A stretch of DNA of 64,000 nucleotides from VXRJ01 sp964636705 (GTDB taxonomy: Bacteria > Acidobacteriota > Vicinamibacteria > Vicinamibacterales > UBA8438), in contig CAZWUJ010000001.1 in the NCBI GenBank assembly GCA_964636705.1, forward strand, positions 1-64,000, in the 5' to 3' direction. Both the position numbers and the translations under genes were made by a program. Shown here one piece after another: positions 8,204 to 17,349 of the stretch. How positions within the stretch are numbered: the stretch's first letter is position 1; every line of letters begins with the position of its first letter. Below the pieces are notes generated by a model, which was given only the letters and a program-made list of their open reading frames with translations, did no database searches and had not been told where the DNA came from.

Positions 8204-9472
8204 ATGGATCGAATCGTGCTGGCGTACTCGGGTGGACTGGATACCTCGGTGGCGGTGAAGTGGCTTGCCGACCGGTACGACGCGGAAGTCGTGGCGGTAA
8301 CCATCGACCTGGGACAGGGAAAGGAGCTGGACGATGTCCGTGAGCGAGCCCTGGCGGTCGGTGCAGTCCGCTCGCATGTAGTCGATGCGCGGGAGGAGTT
8401 CGCCCAGGACTACATACTGCCGGCCCTGCAGGCGGGCGCGATCTACGAAGCGAAATACCCGTTGGCCACCGCGCTCGGACGGCCGCTGATTGCGAAGAAA
8501 CTGGTGGAGATCGCGGAGATGGAAGGCGCCGGCATGATCGCGCACGGTTGCACCGGCAAGGGGAACGATCAGGTCCGGATGGATGTCTCCGCGCGCGCCC
8601 TGAACCCGGCCCTTGCGGTGGTCGCTCCGGCACGGGTGTGGGGGATGACGCGGCCCGAGGAGATCGCCTACGCGCGGGAGCACGGCATCCCGGTGCCGGC
8701 GACGGTGGACTCGCCCTACAGCACCGACAGCAATCTCTGGGGCCGGTCGATCGAATGCGGCGTGCTGGAGGATCCGTGGACCGAGCCGCCGGAGGAGATC
8801 TATGCGCTCACCAGGTCGGCGGCCGACGCGCCCGACGCGCCCGCGTACGTCGAAGTGGACTTCGAACAGGGGATTCCGGTTCGCGTGAACGGCGTCGCGA
8901 TGCCGCTGACGGAGCTGATTCACTCGCTCGAGACGATCGCCGGCGCCCACGGCGTTGGACGGATCGACATGGTGGAGAACCGTCTCGTCGGCATCAAGTC
9001 GCGGGAGATCTACGAGGCGCCGGCGGCGACGGTGCTGCACGCGGCGCATCGCGAGCTCGAGACCCTCGTCGTGCCGCGCGACCTCGAGCGACTGAGGGCC
9101 GGTCTGTCGCGCGTCTATGCCGACCTGGTGTACGACGGCCTGTGGTTCTCCGCGACGCGGGAGGCGATCGATGCGTTCGTCGGGAGCGTGCAGCGCCATG
9201 TGACGGGCACGGTTCGGCTGAAGCTCTCGAAGGGGAGTTGTTGCGTCGTCGGCCGGAAGTCGCCGGCGTCGCTCTACGACACCGCGCTCGCGACCTACGA
9301 CGAGGGCGATGCGTTCGACCATGCGGCGGCGGAAGGCTTCATCAAGATCTGGGGTTTGCCGGTCGCCAACGCCGCGGCGAAGCGCCGCGCCACAGGCGAA
9401 TCGGCGGGTCCCGGCCTTGCCGCGGCGGGGCATCCGGCGGCGGCCTCGGCAGGCGATTCCACCACGTCCTGA
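8204..9472 (+). CDS. argG: Argininosuccinate synthase
   Basis: Condenses citrulline and aspartate using ATP. The 422 residues open with the PP-loop AYSGGLDTS at 7-15 and continue with segments typical of the family, including SPYSTDSNLWGRSIECGVLE and LSKGSCCVVGR. I chose the ATG at 8204 because the family begins only a few residues before the PP-loop; a TTG at 8162 in the same frame would add 14 unconserved residues inside argR. The last 30 residues are Ala/Gly-rich and extend past the conserved core. It lies between argR and argH, with argH starting 10 nt after its stop. Confidence 0.95.
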   Translation: MDRIVLAYSGGLDTSVAVKWLADRYDAEVVAVTIDLGQGKELDDVRERALAVGAVRSHVVDAREEFAQDYILPALQAGAIYEAKYPLATALGRPLIAKKLVEIAEMEGAGMIAHGCTGKGNDQVRMDVSARALNPALAVVAPARVWGMTRPEEIAYAREHGIPVPATVDSPYSTDSNLWGRSIECGVLEDPWTEPPEEIYALTRSAADAPDAPAYVEVDFEQGIPVRVNGVAMPLTELIHSLETIAGAHGVGRIDMVENRLVGIKSREIYEAPAATVLHAAHRELETLVVPRDLERLRAGLSRVYADLVYDGLWFSATREAIDAFVGSVQRHVTGTVRLKLSKGSCCVVGRKSPASLYDTALATYDEGDAFDHAAAEGFIKIWGLPVANAAAKRRATGESAGPGLAAAGHPAAASAGDSTTS

Positions 9473-9482
9473 CTGCTGCGGC

Positions 9483-10877
9483 ATGAGCGAGGAGGCACAC
9501 CTCTGGTCCGGCCGGTTCGACGCCGCGCCCGACGCCGAGGTCTTCGACTACCAGGCGTCGTTCCGGTTCGACCGGCGCCTGTTCGACGATGACATCGAGG
9601 GGAGTCTCGCCTGGGCGGACGCACTCGCTGGCGCGGGCATCCTGTCGGCGGTCGACGCGGCGACGATCCGCGACGGCCTCACTGATGTCCGCCGCTGCGG
9701 CCGGGATGACCCGTCGTTTGTCAACGGAGACGACGAGGACATCCATGCGTTCGTGGAGCGGCAACTTATCGAGCGGGTAGGCGATCTGGGCCGGCGCCTG
9801 CATACCGGCCGGTCGCGCAACGAGCAGGTGTCGCTCGATCTGCGCCTGTATCTCCGCCGGCGCATTCCGCTGCTGCAGCGTGAAGCGGTAGCGCTGGTCG
9901 CGGCCCTCGCCGACCGGGCGGCGGCGGCCGAGGGCGCCATCATGCCGGCATACACGCACCTCCGCCGCGCGCAGCCGATCCTGGTCGCCCACTTCCTGCT
10001 GGCCCATGCCGCGGCGTTTCGGCGCGATCATGCGCGGCTGGGCGCGGCGTCGGACGAGGCGGACGCGATGCCGCTCGGCTCGGGGGCGGTCGCCGGCGCG
10101 AACTACGCCATCGACACCGGCGCGCTTGCCGCGCGGCTCGGCTTCTCGCGGGTCGTCGCCAACAGCATCGACGCGGCGGCGGATCGGGATTTCGTCGCGG
10201 CGATGTTGCACGCCTCGGCGCTGACCATGGTGCACATCAGCCGGTTGGCGGAGGACCTGATCCTGCTGACCGGGGAAGAGTTCGGCTATTTCGAGCTCGA
10301 CGACCGGGTGGCGACCGGCAGCAGCCTGATGCCGCAGAAGAAGAATCCGGATCCCCTCGAGCTCGCGCGCGGCAAGGCGGGCCGCGCGATCGGTCGCCTC
10401 ACGGGCTGGCTCGCCACGATGAAGAGCCTGCCGAGCGGCTACAACAAGGACCTGCAGGAAGACAAGGAAGCCGTCTTCGACGCCGAGGATACCGTCCGCG
10501 GATCGCTTCGGGCCGCCGCCGCGGTGGTGTCCGGCCTGACGGTTCGGCGGGAGCGGGCCGAGGCGGCAGCCGGCGGAATGCTGCTCGCGACAGACGTGGC
10601 CGATCTGCTGGTGGCTGCCGGCGTGCCGTTCCGCACCGCCCACGAGACGGTAGGTGGGATGGTCAGGGATCTCCTTGCCGCAGGACGCGATTTCGAGTCT
10701 CTCGCGCCGGAGGAGTGGCGGCGCTACGACACGCGGTTCCCCGCCGATGCCGGGGAGCGGATCACGGCGCGGGCGTCGGTCGACGCACGGCGCACGCCGC
10801 AGTCCACCGGGCCCGCGGCGGTCCGGGCCGCGCTCGCGGAAACCCGCGCCTGGATCGCACGGCCAGGTCTGAGCTAG
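9483..10877 (+). CDS. argH: Argininosuccinate lyase
   Basis: Splits argininosuccinate into arginine and fumarate, the final step. The 464 residues carry the fumarase/aspartase superfamily signature GSSLMPQKKNPDPLE, the N-terminal LWSGRF opening, and the TGRSRNEQV segment. The ATG at 9483 fits the family N-terminus; the frame is open upstream inside argG but that part is not coding. Its C-terminus ends TRAWIARPGLS, and a near copy of this tail occurs on the opposite strand near 1310-1345. It closes the argRGH unit, and the convergent ABC permease gene ends 98 nt further on. Confidence 0.95.
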   Translation: MSEEAHLWSGRFDAAPDAEVFDYQASFRFDRRLFDDDIEGSLAWADALAGAGILSAVDAATIRDGLTDVRRCGRDDPSFVNGDDEDIHAFVERQLIERVGDLGRRLHTGRSRNEQVSLDLRLYLRRRIPLLQREAVALVAALADRAAAAEGAIMPAYTHLRRAQPILVAHFLLAHAAAFRRDHARLGAASDEADAMPLGSGAVAGANYAIDTGALAARLGFSRVVANSIDAAADRDFVAAMLHASALTMVHISRLAEDLILLTGEEFGYFELDDRVATGSSLMPQKKNPDPLELARGKAGRAIGRLTGWLATMKSLPSGYNKDLQEDKEAVFDAEDTVRGSLRAAAAVVSGLTVRRERAEAAAGGMLLATDVADLLVAAGVPFRTAHETVGGMVRDLLAAGRDFESLAPEEWRRYDTRFPADAGERITARASVDARRTPQSTGPAAVRAALAETRAWIARPGLS

Positions 10878-10898
10878 CGCGCCCTTGCCGGCGCGTTG

Positions 10899-10922
10899 GA
10901 AGTTCCGCTAGCGCGAAACTTC
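10899..10922. terminator. Imperfect palindrome between convergent argH and ABC permease
   Basis: GAAGTTCCGC, loop TAGC, then GCGAAACTTC can form a 10-bp stem with one mismatch. It sits in the 97-bp gap between two convergent genes, where a bidirectional terminator would be expected. No T-tract follows on either side, so the terminator role is uncertain. Confidence 0.4.
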
Positions 10923-10974
10923 TACTGAGCCAAGCTCCTGGCAGCCCGCGGTGGGCGGGCCGGCGGCCCCGAAG

Positions 10975-12405
10975 TCACTCCGCTCCCCGAACCCTCCCGA
11001 GGCCGGCCCTGGCGGCGGCGCCCACCAGAACAACCAGTCCGCCCAGGACTGTCAGGGGAATCGCCGCACGGCTGGCGACATCGGTGGATTCCTCGTCCAC
11101 GAACTGAAACGTCGGCACGTCGGGCAGGACGTCGGCGGTCATGCGCTCGTCGGCGAGGATGGCCGGCACGAAGAACTCACGCCACTCCTCGGCGAAGGCA
11201 CGTACCTGCGACTGAAAGCTGGCGAAGCGCGGATCTCCGGTCCCTGCTGCGTCCATGAGCACCTCCTGGGCCAACAGCGCCGGCGACAAGAAACGGTAGC
11301 GGCGCACCAGAGCGAGCTGGTCGGCGCGGCGCGCGTCGTGGACGGCCGTCACCTCCTCCAGGCGCTGGTTCACGGCGTCCGTCGCGGCCCAGGCCAGCGC
11401 GGGAAGGCCCGGTTCTTCGGCCACCACGCCGCCGGCCATTTCCGGATGGTCCTCCAGGTACCGGGCAAGCAGCTCGCTACGGCGGTTCACGGCGTCGTTC
11501 GAGGCCTCGCGCTGGGCGGTGATCATCTCCACCCGGGAAGGCAGCGGGTGCAGGAGGCCGGCCGCAATGTTGATGGCGGCGGGCAGCACCACCACCAGGA
11601 CGAGCCAGGCGCCCACCAGGACCGTGGCGTTCCACGCGGAGGATCGCCGCTGACCGTTCACCCACGCCGCAAGCGCGAACCAGAACAGTGCGTACAGGGT
11701 GACCGTCGCGCACCAGAGAAGCACCCGGCCCGACGATGCGAAGCCCCCCGTGGCCAGGATGCCGAGCAACGAGACCCCCGCGGCCAGCCCCACGACGAGG
11801 AATGCCCGAAACGCCAGTTTCGCGCCCACCACCGCGCGGGCCGACACGGGCTGCGACAGTGTCAGGGCCAGCGTCCCCTGCTCGCGCTCCTCCGAGAGGA
11901 CGTTGAAGCTGAGGGCCAGAACGAGCAGCGGCAGCAGATACACCGCGACGAAAGCCAGGTCGAAACGGCCCACCATGAGGTTCAGCGGGTTCTCGACCTC
12001 TCCGTTCTGCTGGAAGGTCGATTCGTTGGTGTAGATGCTGACGTCGTAGTAGTACGGCAGGAGGTCCCCCTGGCCGACCGCGAGGGCGGCCAGGGGCCCG
12101 GGCTCCAGAACTGCTGCGTGGGCGCCACGCGCGCCGCCGAGGACGTTGGGGGCGCGGGGGTCGCGAAAGGGCGAGGAAGGCTGCCCTCCGTTCGCGATGT
12201 CGGCCAGTTCCTGCTCCAGAGCGCGGGTCCGCTCGGTATTGCCGGTCCGCACGGCCTCCACCGTCCGCTCCTGGAAACGCTCCCAGGCCATGCCGTTGGC
12301 CAGGGCGTAGACGAAGAGGACGGCGAAGACTGCAAGCACGATCCGCAGCGCCCGGTCGGCCGCGAGCAGTCGCCACTCGTTCCGCAGGACGGTCCTCAGG
12401 GTCAC
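10975..12405 (-). CDS. ABC-2 type transporter permease
   Basis: Integral membrane permease of 476 residues, predicted to work with the ATPase at 13828-14592. It has an N-terminal membrane anchor, a large extracytoplasmic loop (about 40-165), a cluster of hydrophobic segments with the EEREQGTL motif typical of NosY-like ABC-2 permeases, a second large loop and a C-terminal membrane segment. I start it at the GTG at 12405, which follows a GGAGGTG site inside the end of the preceding gene. The frame runs open to 13521, but the upstream part overlaps the clear permease on another frame. The substrate is unknown. A metal or copper link is only suggested by a His/Cys-rich neighbour. Confidence 0.82.
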   Translation of the reverse strand: MTLRTVLRNEWRLLAADRALRIVLAVFAVLFVYALANGMAWERFQERTVEAVRTGNTERTRALEQELADIANGGQPSSPFRDPRAPNVLGGARGAHAAVLEPGPLAALAVGQGDLLPYYYDVSIYTNESTFQQNGEVENPLNLMVGRFDLAFVAVYLLPLLVLALSFNVLSEEREQGTLALTLSQPVSARAVVGAKLAFRAFLVVGLAAGVSLLGILATGGFASSGRVLLWCATVTLYALFWFALAAWVNGQRRSSAWNATVLVGAWLVLVVVLPAAINIAAGLLHPLPSRVEMITAQREASNDAVNRRSELLARYLEDHPEMAGGVVAEEPGLPALAWAATDAVNQRLEEVTAVHDARRADQLALVRRYRFLSPALLAQEVLMDAAGTGDPRFASFQSQVRAFAEEWREFFVPAILADERMTADVLPDVPTFQFVDEESTDVASRAAIPLTVLGGLVVLVGAAARAGLGRVRGAE

Positions 12406-12407
12406 GG

Positions 12408-13817
12408 CTACGCCACCTCCGCGCGTCGCACGGTGGCCCCGGCGATCAGGACCGTGCCGGCCAGCCACAACCCCAGCACCAGGAGCGACAGAATCCGGTT
12501 GTTCAGGACCCAGCCCAGCGTCGGGGCCTCGTACTGCAGGGGCGGCACCTCGGCCCAGAGGTCGGGTCCGGCCGTGTACAGCTCGCCGGTACGGGAATTC
12601 TCGGCCAGGTCGCCGTTCATCTGTCGCATCAGGTCTCTGCGGTAAGCCTCCGCGGCGGTCGCGAAGTGACGGTGCTGTTCGACGTCGGTACCGGCCAGGC
12701 CCATCGAAAGCGCGCGGACCGCGAGCAGCGGCGCCGCCAGGGCGAGCGCCTCGTGCACGAGACCCTGGCGCTCGAACGTATCCCACAACGCTCCGTAGTT
12801 GCGGTCGAAGATCCGGTTGCCGAACTCCTCGCTCTCCTGGAGGTACACCCCGACTTCGTTCACTGGCAGGTCCTCCACCCGTTCCACGCCGTGCTCCGCG
12901 AGAAGGCGCTCGGTCAACGCGGCCCGATCCGGACGCTCGATGCCCTCGACGCCGGCAGCGGTCTCGCGCTCGAGGGTCCGGGCGAACTCGACCGCGGACG
13001 GCGTCGGATGGATCCACCTGGAGAGGTCCACCGCGACGCGCGGCGCCACCAGTCCGTTCACCACCCACACCGCCAGCAGGACGACGAGTGCGGTGCGCGC
13101 GGAGCGGGCCCACGCCGACACGGCGAGGGACAGCCCGACGAAAACGGCGAAGTACGCGAGGTAGATGCCGGCCAGGACCGCGCCTCGGGCCATCGCGGAC
13201 GCCGCCGGACCCGGGCTGCCAACGACGACTGCCGCCGCGCCCAGGACGGCCGCCGGGACGAGCAGCAGCGCCAGCGCGCCCGCGATGCCCAGGGCCTTGC
13301 CGAGGGCCAGGTCGGACCGGGCCACGCCGGCGGCCAGGATCTGCCGCAACGTGCCCTGCTCCCGCTCGCCGGCCAACGCTCCGAACGTGAGGAGGATGAT
13401 GAGCAACGGCACCAGGTGTTGCAGAACCTGCGCCGCCGTCAGCGCGCCGATGCGTTGCGCGGCCGTCGCGTCCTGGGCCGGGCGCAGGAGGAAGTCGTTC
13501 TGACGGTGCGCCTCCAGCCACACCGACGTGCCCGTGTAGGGATCCACTCCCGCGTCGACGAGGGAAAGCGCCAGGCGAGGCTTGAATGCATAGATGCCGT
13601 AGTGGGCCGCCGAGTGGGGATTCTTCTCACCCTGCGACTCCCAGTGCTCGCGGGCGGTGGCCTGCGCGGCCGCCAGTTCCTCCTGCGCCTGACGCGCCTG
13701 GACCCAGCCGTGGCCCAGCGAAACCAGGAGAAGTACTCCCACTAGTGCCGCGCACCAGCGGAAGCGGCCGTCCCGAATCACGTCGGTGAACTCCTTGCGA
13801 ACGATGTGCCTGATCAT
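12408..13817 (-). CDS. ABC-2 type permease, DUF3526-like
   Basis: Second membrane subunit, 469 residues. It starts MIRHIVRKEFTDVIRDGRFR, typical of ABC-2 permeases whose N-terminus lies in the cytoplasm, followed by a membrane anchor, a long extracytoplasmic domain, and hydrophobic segments around GEREQGTLRQILAAG. The overall plan mirrors the downstream permease, so the two probably form a heterodimer. The stop lies 2 nt before the GTG of the next gene, and the ATPase ends 10 nt before its start, so the three are one operon. DUF3526 is a recollection of the family, not a search result. Confidence 0.83.
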   Translation of the reverse strand: MIRHIVRKEFTDVIRDGRFRWCAALVGVLLLVSLGHGWVQARQAQEELAAAQATAREHWESQGEKNPHSAAHYGIYAFKPRLALSLVDAGVDPYTGTSVWLEAHRQNDFLLRPAQDATAAQRIGALTAAQVLQHLVPLLIILLTFGALAGEREQGTLRQILAAGVARSDLALGKALGIAGALALLLVPAAVLGAAAVVVGSPGPAASAMARGAVLAGIYLAYFAVFVGLSLAVSAWARSARTALVVLLAVWVVNGLVAPRVAVDLSRWIHPTPSAVEFARTLERETAAGVEGIERPDRAALTERLLAEHGVERVEDLPVNEVGVYLQESEEFGNRIFDRNYGALWDTFERQGLVHEALALAAPLLAVRALSMGLAGTDVEQHRHFATAAEAYRRDLMRQMNGDLAENSRTGELYTAGPDLWAEVPPLQYEAPTLGWVLNNRILSLLVLGLWLAGTVLIAGATVRRAEVA

Positions 13818-13827
13818 TGGTAGCTCC

Positions 13828-14592
13828 CTACTCGTGCATGTGTTCCAGGTAGATGCGCTCGAGATCGGCGTGGCCGATCTCGTCCGTGTTCATCTCCGTA
13901 ACCAGACGCCCGTGCCGCATGATGCCCACACGCGTGCCGGTCTCCTTGGCGCGAAACAGGTCGTGCGTCGCCATCAGCACCGCGACGCCGCGGTCCCTTA
14001 GGCGCTCGAGCAGTTCGGAGAACTCGTTGGAGGCCTGCGGGTCGAGTCCGGACGTCGGTTCGTCGAGCAGCAGTGCGTCGGCCTCCTTGGCGACGGCGAT
14101 GGCGATGCCGACCTTCTGGCGCATACCCTTGGAGTACTCGGACACGCGGCGATGAACCGCGCCGCGTGGCAGACCCGCGCCGGTCAGGATGTCGGTAAGC
14201 CGCTCCGGGGCCAGCGAGCCCCGCCCTCCCAGCGCGGCGAAGTACTCCAGGTTCTCCAGGCCGCTGAGGTTGCGGTACAGCGTCACCTGCTCGGGGATGT
14301 AGGCCAGGCGCCGCTTCGACTCCAGCGGCTCGGCAGCGACATCGAAACCCGTTACGTGCACGCTCCCCGCCGTCGGCTCGATGAAACCCAGAAACAGGTG
14401 GATCGTGGTCGTCTTGCCGGCCCCGTTCGGGCCCAGCAGACAGTAGATTTCGGATGGTCCGACGTGGAGATCGAGGCCCGCCACGGCCTCCACGTCGCCA
14501 TACCGCTTTGATAGCGCCCGCGCCTCGAGAATGGGCGTCGGCGCGACTGCCGCGGACTCGGATCTGCTATCGATCGGCACGACTTCATTCAT
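13828..14592 (-). CDS. ABC transporter ATP-binding protein
   Basis: Cytoplasmic ATPase of 254 residues driving the two downstream permeases. It has Walker A GPNGAGKT at 54-61, the Q-loop region IPEQVTLY, a signature reading YSKGMRQK in place of LSGGQ, Walker B with ALLLDEPTSGLDP, and the switch His in MATHD. The SKGMRQ signature is usual for NosF/CcmA/drug-exporter type subunits acting with ABC-2 permeases. It begins 123 nt after the stop of the small His/Cys-rich ORF. No strong ribosome binding site is visible before the ATG. Confidence 0.9.
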   Translation of the reverse strand: MNEVVPIDSRSESAAVAPTPILEARALSKRYGDVEAVAGLDLHVGPSEIYCLLGPNGAGKTTTIHLFLGFIEPTAGSVHVTGFDVAAEPLESKRRLAYIPEQVTLYRNLSGLENLEYFAALGGRGSLAPERLTDILTGAGLPRGAVHRRVSEYSKGMRQKVGIAIAVAKEADALLLDEPTSGLDPQASNEFSELLERLRDRGVAVLMATHDLFRAKETGTRVGIMRHGRLVTEMNTDEIGHADLERIYLEHMHE

Positions 14593-14715
14593 GATCTCGA
14601 CCGGAACCCCGGTGGGTCACCAGGAGTTCCTTCCTCCAGAAGAAAACGGAAAAGGCCGGCGCGCCAGCGGCGCGTCGAAAGCAACGAACGGACGACTATG
14701 GAGGTCGACGAGTCG

Positions 14716-14985
14716 TCAGGCGGGCGGCGCCCGGGAGGCGTGACCCTCGATCTCCGCACCGCGGGCGCGTCCCTGCATCTGCGCATGCGGGCTGCCGCCG
14801 GCCGCCGAATCGGGGTGCTCGTGGACGCTGGAAGTGATGAGCGGCGAACCGTGGACGTGGCAAAGAACGCAAGTGTCGTCACGCTCGTCCGCCGCGTCGT
14901 GGAAATGAGGCGCGGTCGCCAGAGCCAGCAGCGCGAGCGCGGCTAGCGCGCTCCACCGCAGCAGTGTCGACCGGTCTCGCCGCAT
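14716..14985 (-). CDS. Small exported His/Cys-rich protein
   Basis: An 89-residue protein with a positively charged start (MRRDRSTLLR), one hydrophobic segment (about 11-25) and a short extracytoplasmic part with HFHDAADE, a CVLCHVHG motif and several further His residues (HEH, PHAQ). I do not recognise a named family. The His and Cys spacing suggests metal or haem binding, but only one Cys-x2-Cys-His is present, as in a c-type haem site or a metal motif. It lies upstream of the ABC operon on the same strand, which suggests a shared role. Codon use and length make it less certain than its neighbours. Confidence 0.6.
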   Translation of the reverse strand: MRRDRSTLLRWSALAALALLALATAPHFHDAADERDDTCVLCHVHGSPLITSSVHEHPDSAAGGSPHAQMQGRARGAEIEGHASRAPPA

Positions 14986-15121
14986 AGGTCAGTTCTAGCG
15001 CTTTCTCGCGAGACCGTCAAGGGGCCGACCCCGAGCGTCTAGTTCTAGTTGCGGGGGGGTGTGGAGAGCAACACGCCGGCGCTCGAAGCCGGACCTCACG
15101 CCGCCGGATGCTCTCTGCGGA

Positions 15122-15628
15122 CTAGGACGCGCCGGTACCTTCGACCTTCGCGGCCGCACGCTCCACCTTCGCCGCCAGCGACGCCTTGTAGTCCGCAAGG
15201 CGCTGTGCGAGGGCCTGATCCGACAAGGCCAGGACCTGGGCGGCGAGCACGCCCGCGTTGGTCGCTCCGGCGGCGCCTACCGAAACCGTCGCCACCGGCA
15301 CGCCGGGTGGCATCTGCACGGTGGCGAGGAGCGCGTCCCAACCGGAGAGCGGTGACGAATCGATTGGCACGCCGATCACCGGCAGTGTCGAATGCGCCGC
15401 CACGACGCCGGCCAGATGCGCCGCCGCACCGGCGCCTACGATGAAGACCTTGACCCCCTCGCCCGGCGCTTCCTCGATGATCCGCTGCACGCGCGCCGGT
15501 GACCGGTGCGCCGACGCGACGGTCATTTCGACCTTCACGTCAAGAGTTCTCAACAGATCGACCGCGCGCTGCATCACCGGCGCGTCCGAATCGCTTCCCA
15601 TCAGGATCTGTACCTGTCGTTCAGCCAT
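15122..15628 (-). CDS. purE: N5-carboxyaminoimidazole ribonucleotide mutase
   Basis: Class I PurE, moving the carboxylate of N5-CAIR to C4 in purine synthesis. The 168 residues show the nucleotide loop GSDSDAPVM (11-19) and SAHRSP with the catalytic His41, then GAGAAAHLAGVVAAHSTLPV. The ATG lies inside the end of purD, an 8-nt overlap, so the two are coupled. No purK is seen in the window. The tail after about residue 155 is Ala/Lys-rich and poorly conserved. Confidence 0.94.
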   Translation of the reverse strand: MAERQVQILMGSDSDAPVMQRAVDLLRTLDVKVEMTVASAHRSPARVQRIIEEAPGEGVKVFIVGAGAAAHLAGVVAAHSTLPVIGVPIDSSPLSGWDALLATVQMPPGVPVATVSVGAAGATNAGVLAAQVLALSDQALAQRLADYKASLAAKVERAAAKVEGTGAS

Positions 15629-16946
15629 GTCGTTCCTTCCGCTCCTGCTCCAGGGCCACCACCTGCCGCCCGATGTCGGTACGCGTGTGGCTACCTTCGA
15701 ACCGAATCAACGCCGCCGCGCCGTAGGCACGCTCCACTGCTTCCTTCCAGTGCGCGCCGCGCGCCACCACCGTCAGCACGCGGCCTCCGTTCGTCACGAT
15801 GTCACCCGCCTCGCCGACGCGGGTTCCCGCATGGAAGACGCGAATTCCCGGACGGGATGTCGCTTCCTCGAGGCCGGTAATCGGCAGTCCCTTCCGGTAC
15901 GACCCGGGATAGCCTCCGGAGGCCATTACCACACCCACGTGGGGATCGTCCTCCAGCCGCCAGCCCGCGTCACCCAGATCGCCCGCCGCCGCCGCACGGA
16001 GCACGCGTGCCAGACCCGACCTCACCATCGGCAGGATTACCTGCGCTTCCGGATCGCCGAACCGGACGTTGAACTCGATTACCTTCGGCCCTCCGTCCGT
16101 CAGCATCAGACCCGCGTAGAGGACACCGCGATACTCGCAACCCTCTTCGCGCAGGCCGTCAATCGTCGGTGCAACGATCTCCCGCTCGATTCGCGCCGCG
16201 AGATCGGGCCCGACCAGCGGACTGGGAGCGAACGCACCCATGCCACCGGTGTTGGGACCCTTGTCGCCATCGTAGGCCCGCTTGTGATCCTGCGCGGGGG
16301 GTAGCGCCAGCCCGCGCCGGCCGTCGCAAACGACGAAGCAGGAAACTTCCGGGCCCGTCAGGCACTCCTCGATCACTACCGTCGCACCGGCCGGGCCGAA
16401 CCGCCGATCGACCATCGCGGTTCGCACCGCGGCCTCCGCCGCCGCGCGGTCCGGCGCGACGGTTACGCCCTTGCCCGCAGCGAGTCCATCCGCCTTCACC
16501 ACGACCGGGAAACCGAACCGATCGCCGCGGACCGCATCGAACGCGGACGCCTCGTCGGGACACACCTCGAAACGGGCAGTCGGTATCCCGCGCCGGGCCA
16601 TGAAGGCCTTGGCGAACGCCTTGGACGATTCCAGCCGCGCCGCCGCCCGGGTCGGCCCGAACAGCGGGCTGCCGGCTGCGCCAAACGCGTCGGCAACACC
16701 GTCCGCGAGCGGCTGTTCCGGGCCGATCACCGTCAGGTCGGCTCCCTCCGCCTCGGCCAGGGCCAGGATCCGCGCCGGATCCGACATGTCTACAGGAGCG
16801 GTCCGCACGCCGCGTTCCCGGGCGATGCCGGCGTTGCCAGGAGCGCAGACTACGTGCGCCACGTCCGGATCGTCGCGGAGCGCAGCCACCAGGGCGTGCT
16901 CGCGCGCGCCGCTCCCCACGACCAGCAGGGTGAGATCCTCTGTCAT
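15621..16946 (-). CDS. purD: Phosphoribosylamine-glycine ligase
   Basis: ATP-grasp ligase (GARS) of purine synthesis, 441 residues. It has the N-terminal LLVVGSGAREHALV, the ATP-grasp core with PVVVKADGLAAGKGVTVAPD, KRAYDGDKGPNTGGMGAF, and the metal-binding EFNVRFGDPE. I take the ATG at 16946, because the family begins at this point; a longer frame to 17036 adds 30 unconserved residues. It overlaps purE by 8 nt and is divergent from rpsU across a 154-bp gap. Confidence 0.95.
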   Translation of the reverse strand: MTEDLTLLVVGSGAREHALVAALRDDPDVAHVVCAPGNAGIARERGVRTAPVDMSDPARILALAEAEGADLTVIGPEQPLADGVADAFGAAGSPLFGPTRAAARLESSKAFAKAFMARRGIPTARFEVCPDEASAFDAVRGDRFGFPVVVKADGLAAGKGVTVAPDRAAAEAAVRTAMVDRRFGPAGATVVIEECLTGPEVSCFVVCDGRRGLALPPAQDHKRAYDGDKGPNTGGMGAFAPSPLVGPDLAARIEREIVAPTIDGLREEGCEYRGVLYAGLMLTDGGPKVIEFNVRFGDPEAQVILPMVRSGLARVLRAAAAGDLGDAGWRLEDDPHVGVVMASGGYPGSYRKGLPITGLEEATSRPGIRVFHAGTRVGEAGDIVTNGGRVLTVVARGAHWKEAVERAYGAAALIRFEGSHTRTDIGRQVVALEQERKERHG

Positions 16947-17100
16947 ATTCCCGGGCGCATCCGCCAGTTTGACGGGATGCCGGTATTGTCCTAAGCTGGC
17001 GCATCTGGCCGGCACGACCGGACCGACCGCCGCCACAGCCTAGCACACACCGTGGCCCGGTTCGGGGTGATCGGCCCCTCGGAGGGGGTGACCAGCAAGC

Positions 17101-17295
17101 GTGGCGGAAGTCAGAGTTCAGGAAGGCGAATCCATCGAAAGCGCACTGCGCCGCTTCAAGCGCCGGGTTCAACAGGAAGACATCATCAAGGACATCAAGA
17201 AGCACTCCTTCTATCTGAAGCCGGGCGACAAGCGCCGAGCCAAGCAGGCGCTCGCACGGAAGCGCTCGAGGAAGAAGTTGCGGCGCGACGACTGA
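17101..17295 (+). CDS. rpsU: 30S ribosomal protein bS21
   Basis: Small basic ribosomal protein of 64 residues at the mRNA exit region of the 30S subunit. The sequence shows ESIESALRRFKRRVQ near the start and a Lys/Arg-rich C-terminus (KQALARKRSRKKLRR). It starts with GTG, preceded by a GGAGGGGGTGA purine run about 10 nt upstream. A weak TTGACG/TAAGCT pair with a 17-bp spacer is present at 16969-16997. It is followed by a STAS gene 54 nt downstream. Confidence 0.93.
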   Translation: MAEVRVQEGESIESALRRFKRRVQQEDIIKDIKKHSFYLKPGDKRRAKQALARKRSRKKLRRDD

Positions 17296-17349
17296 TGCGG
17301 CGTCCGGTCGCGCGGGCGCCGGAGCAAACTACTTGGAGGAATCACCGCG

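Noticed and set aside
12406..13521. Upstream extension of the second ABC permease frame
   Set aside because: It overlaps the first permease, which is clear in its own frame. The GTG at 12405 follows a good ribosome binding site.
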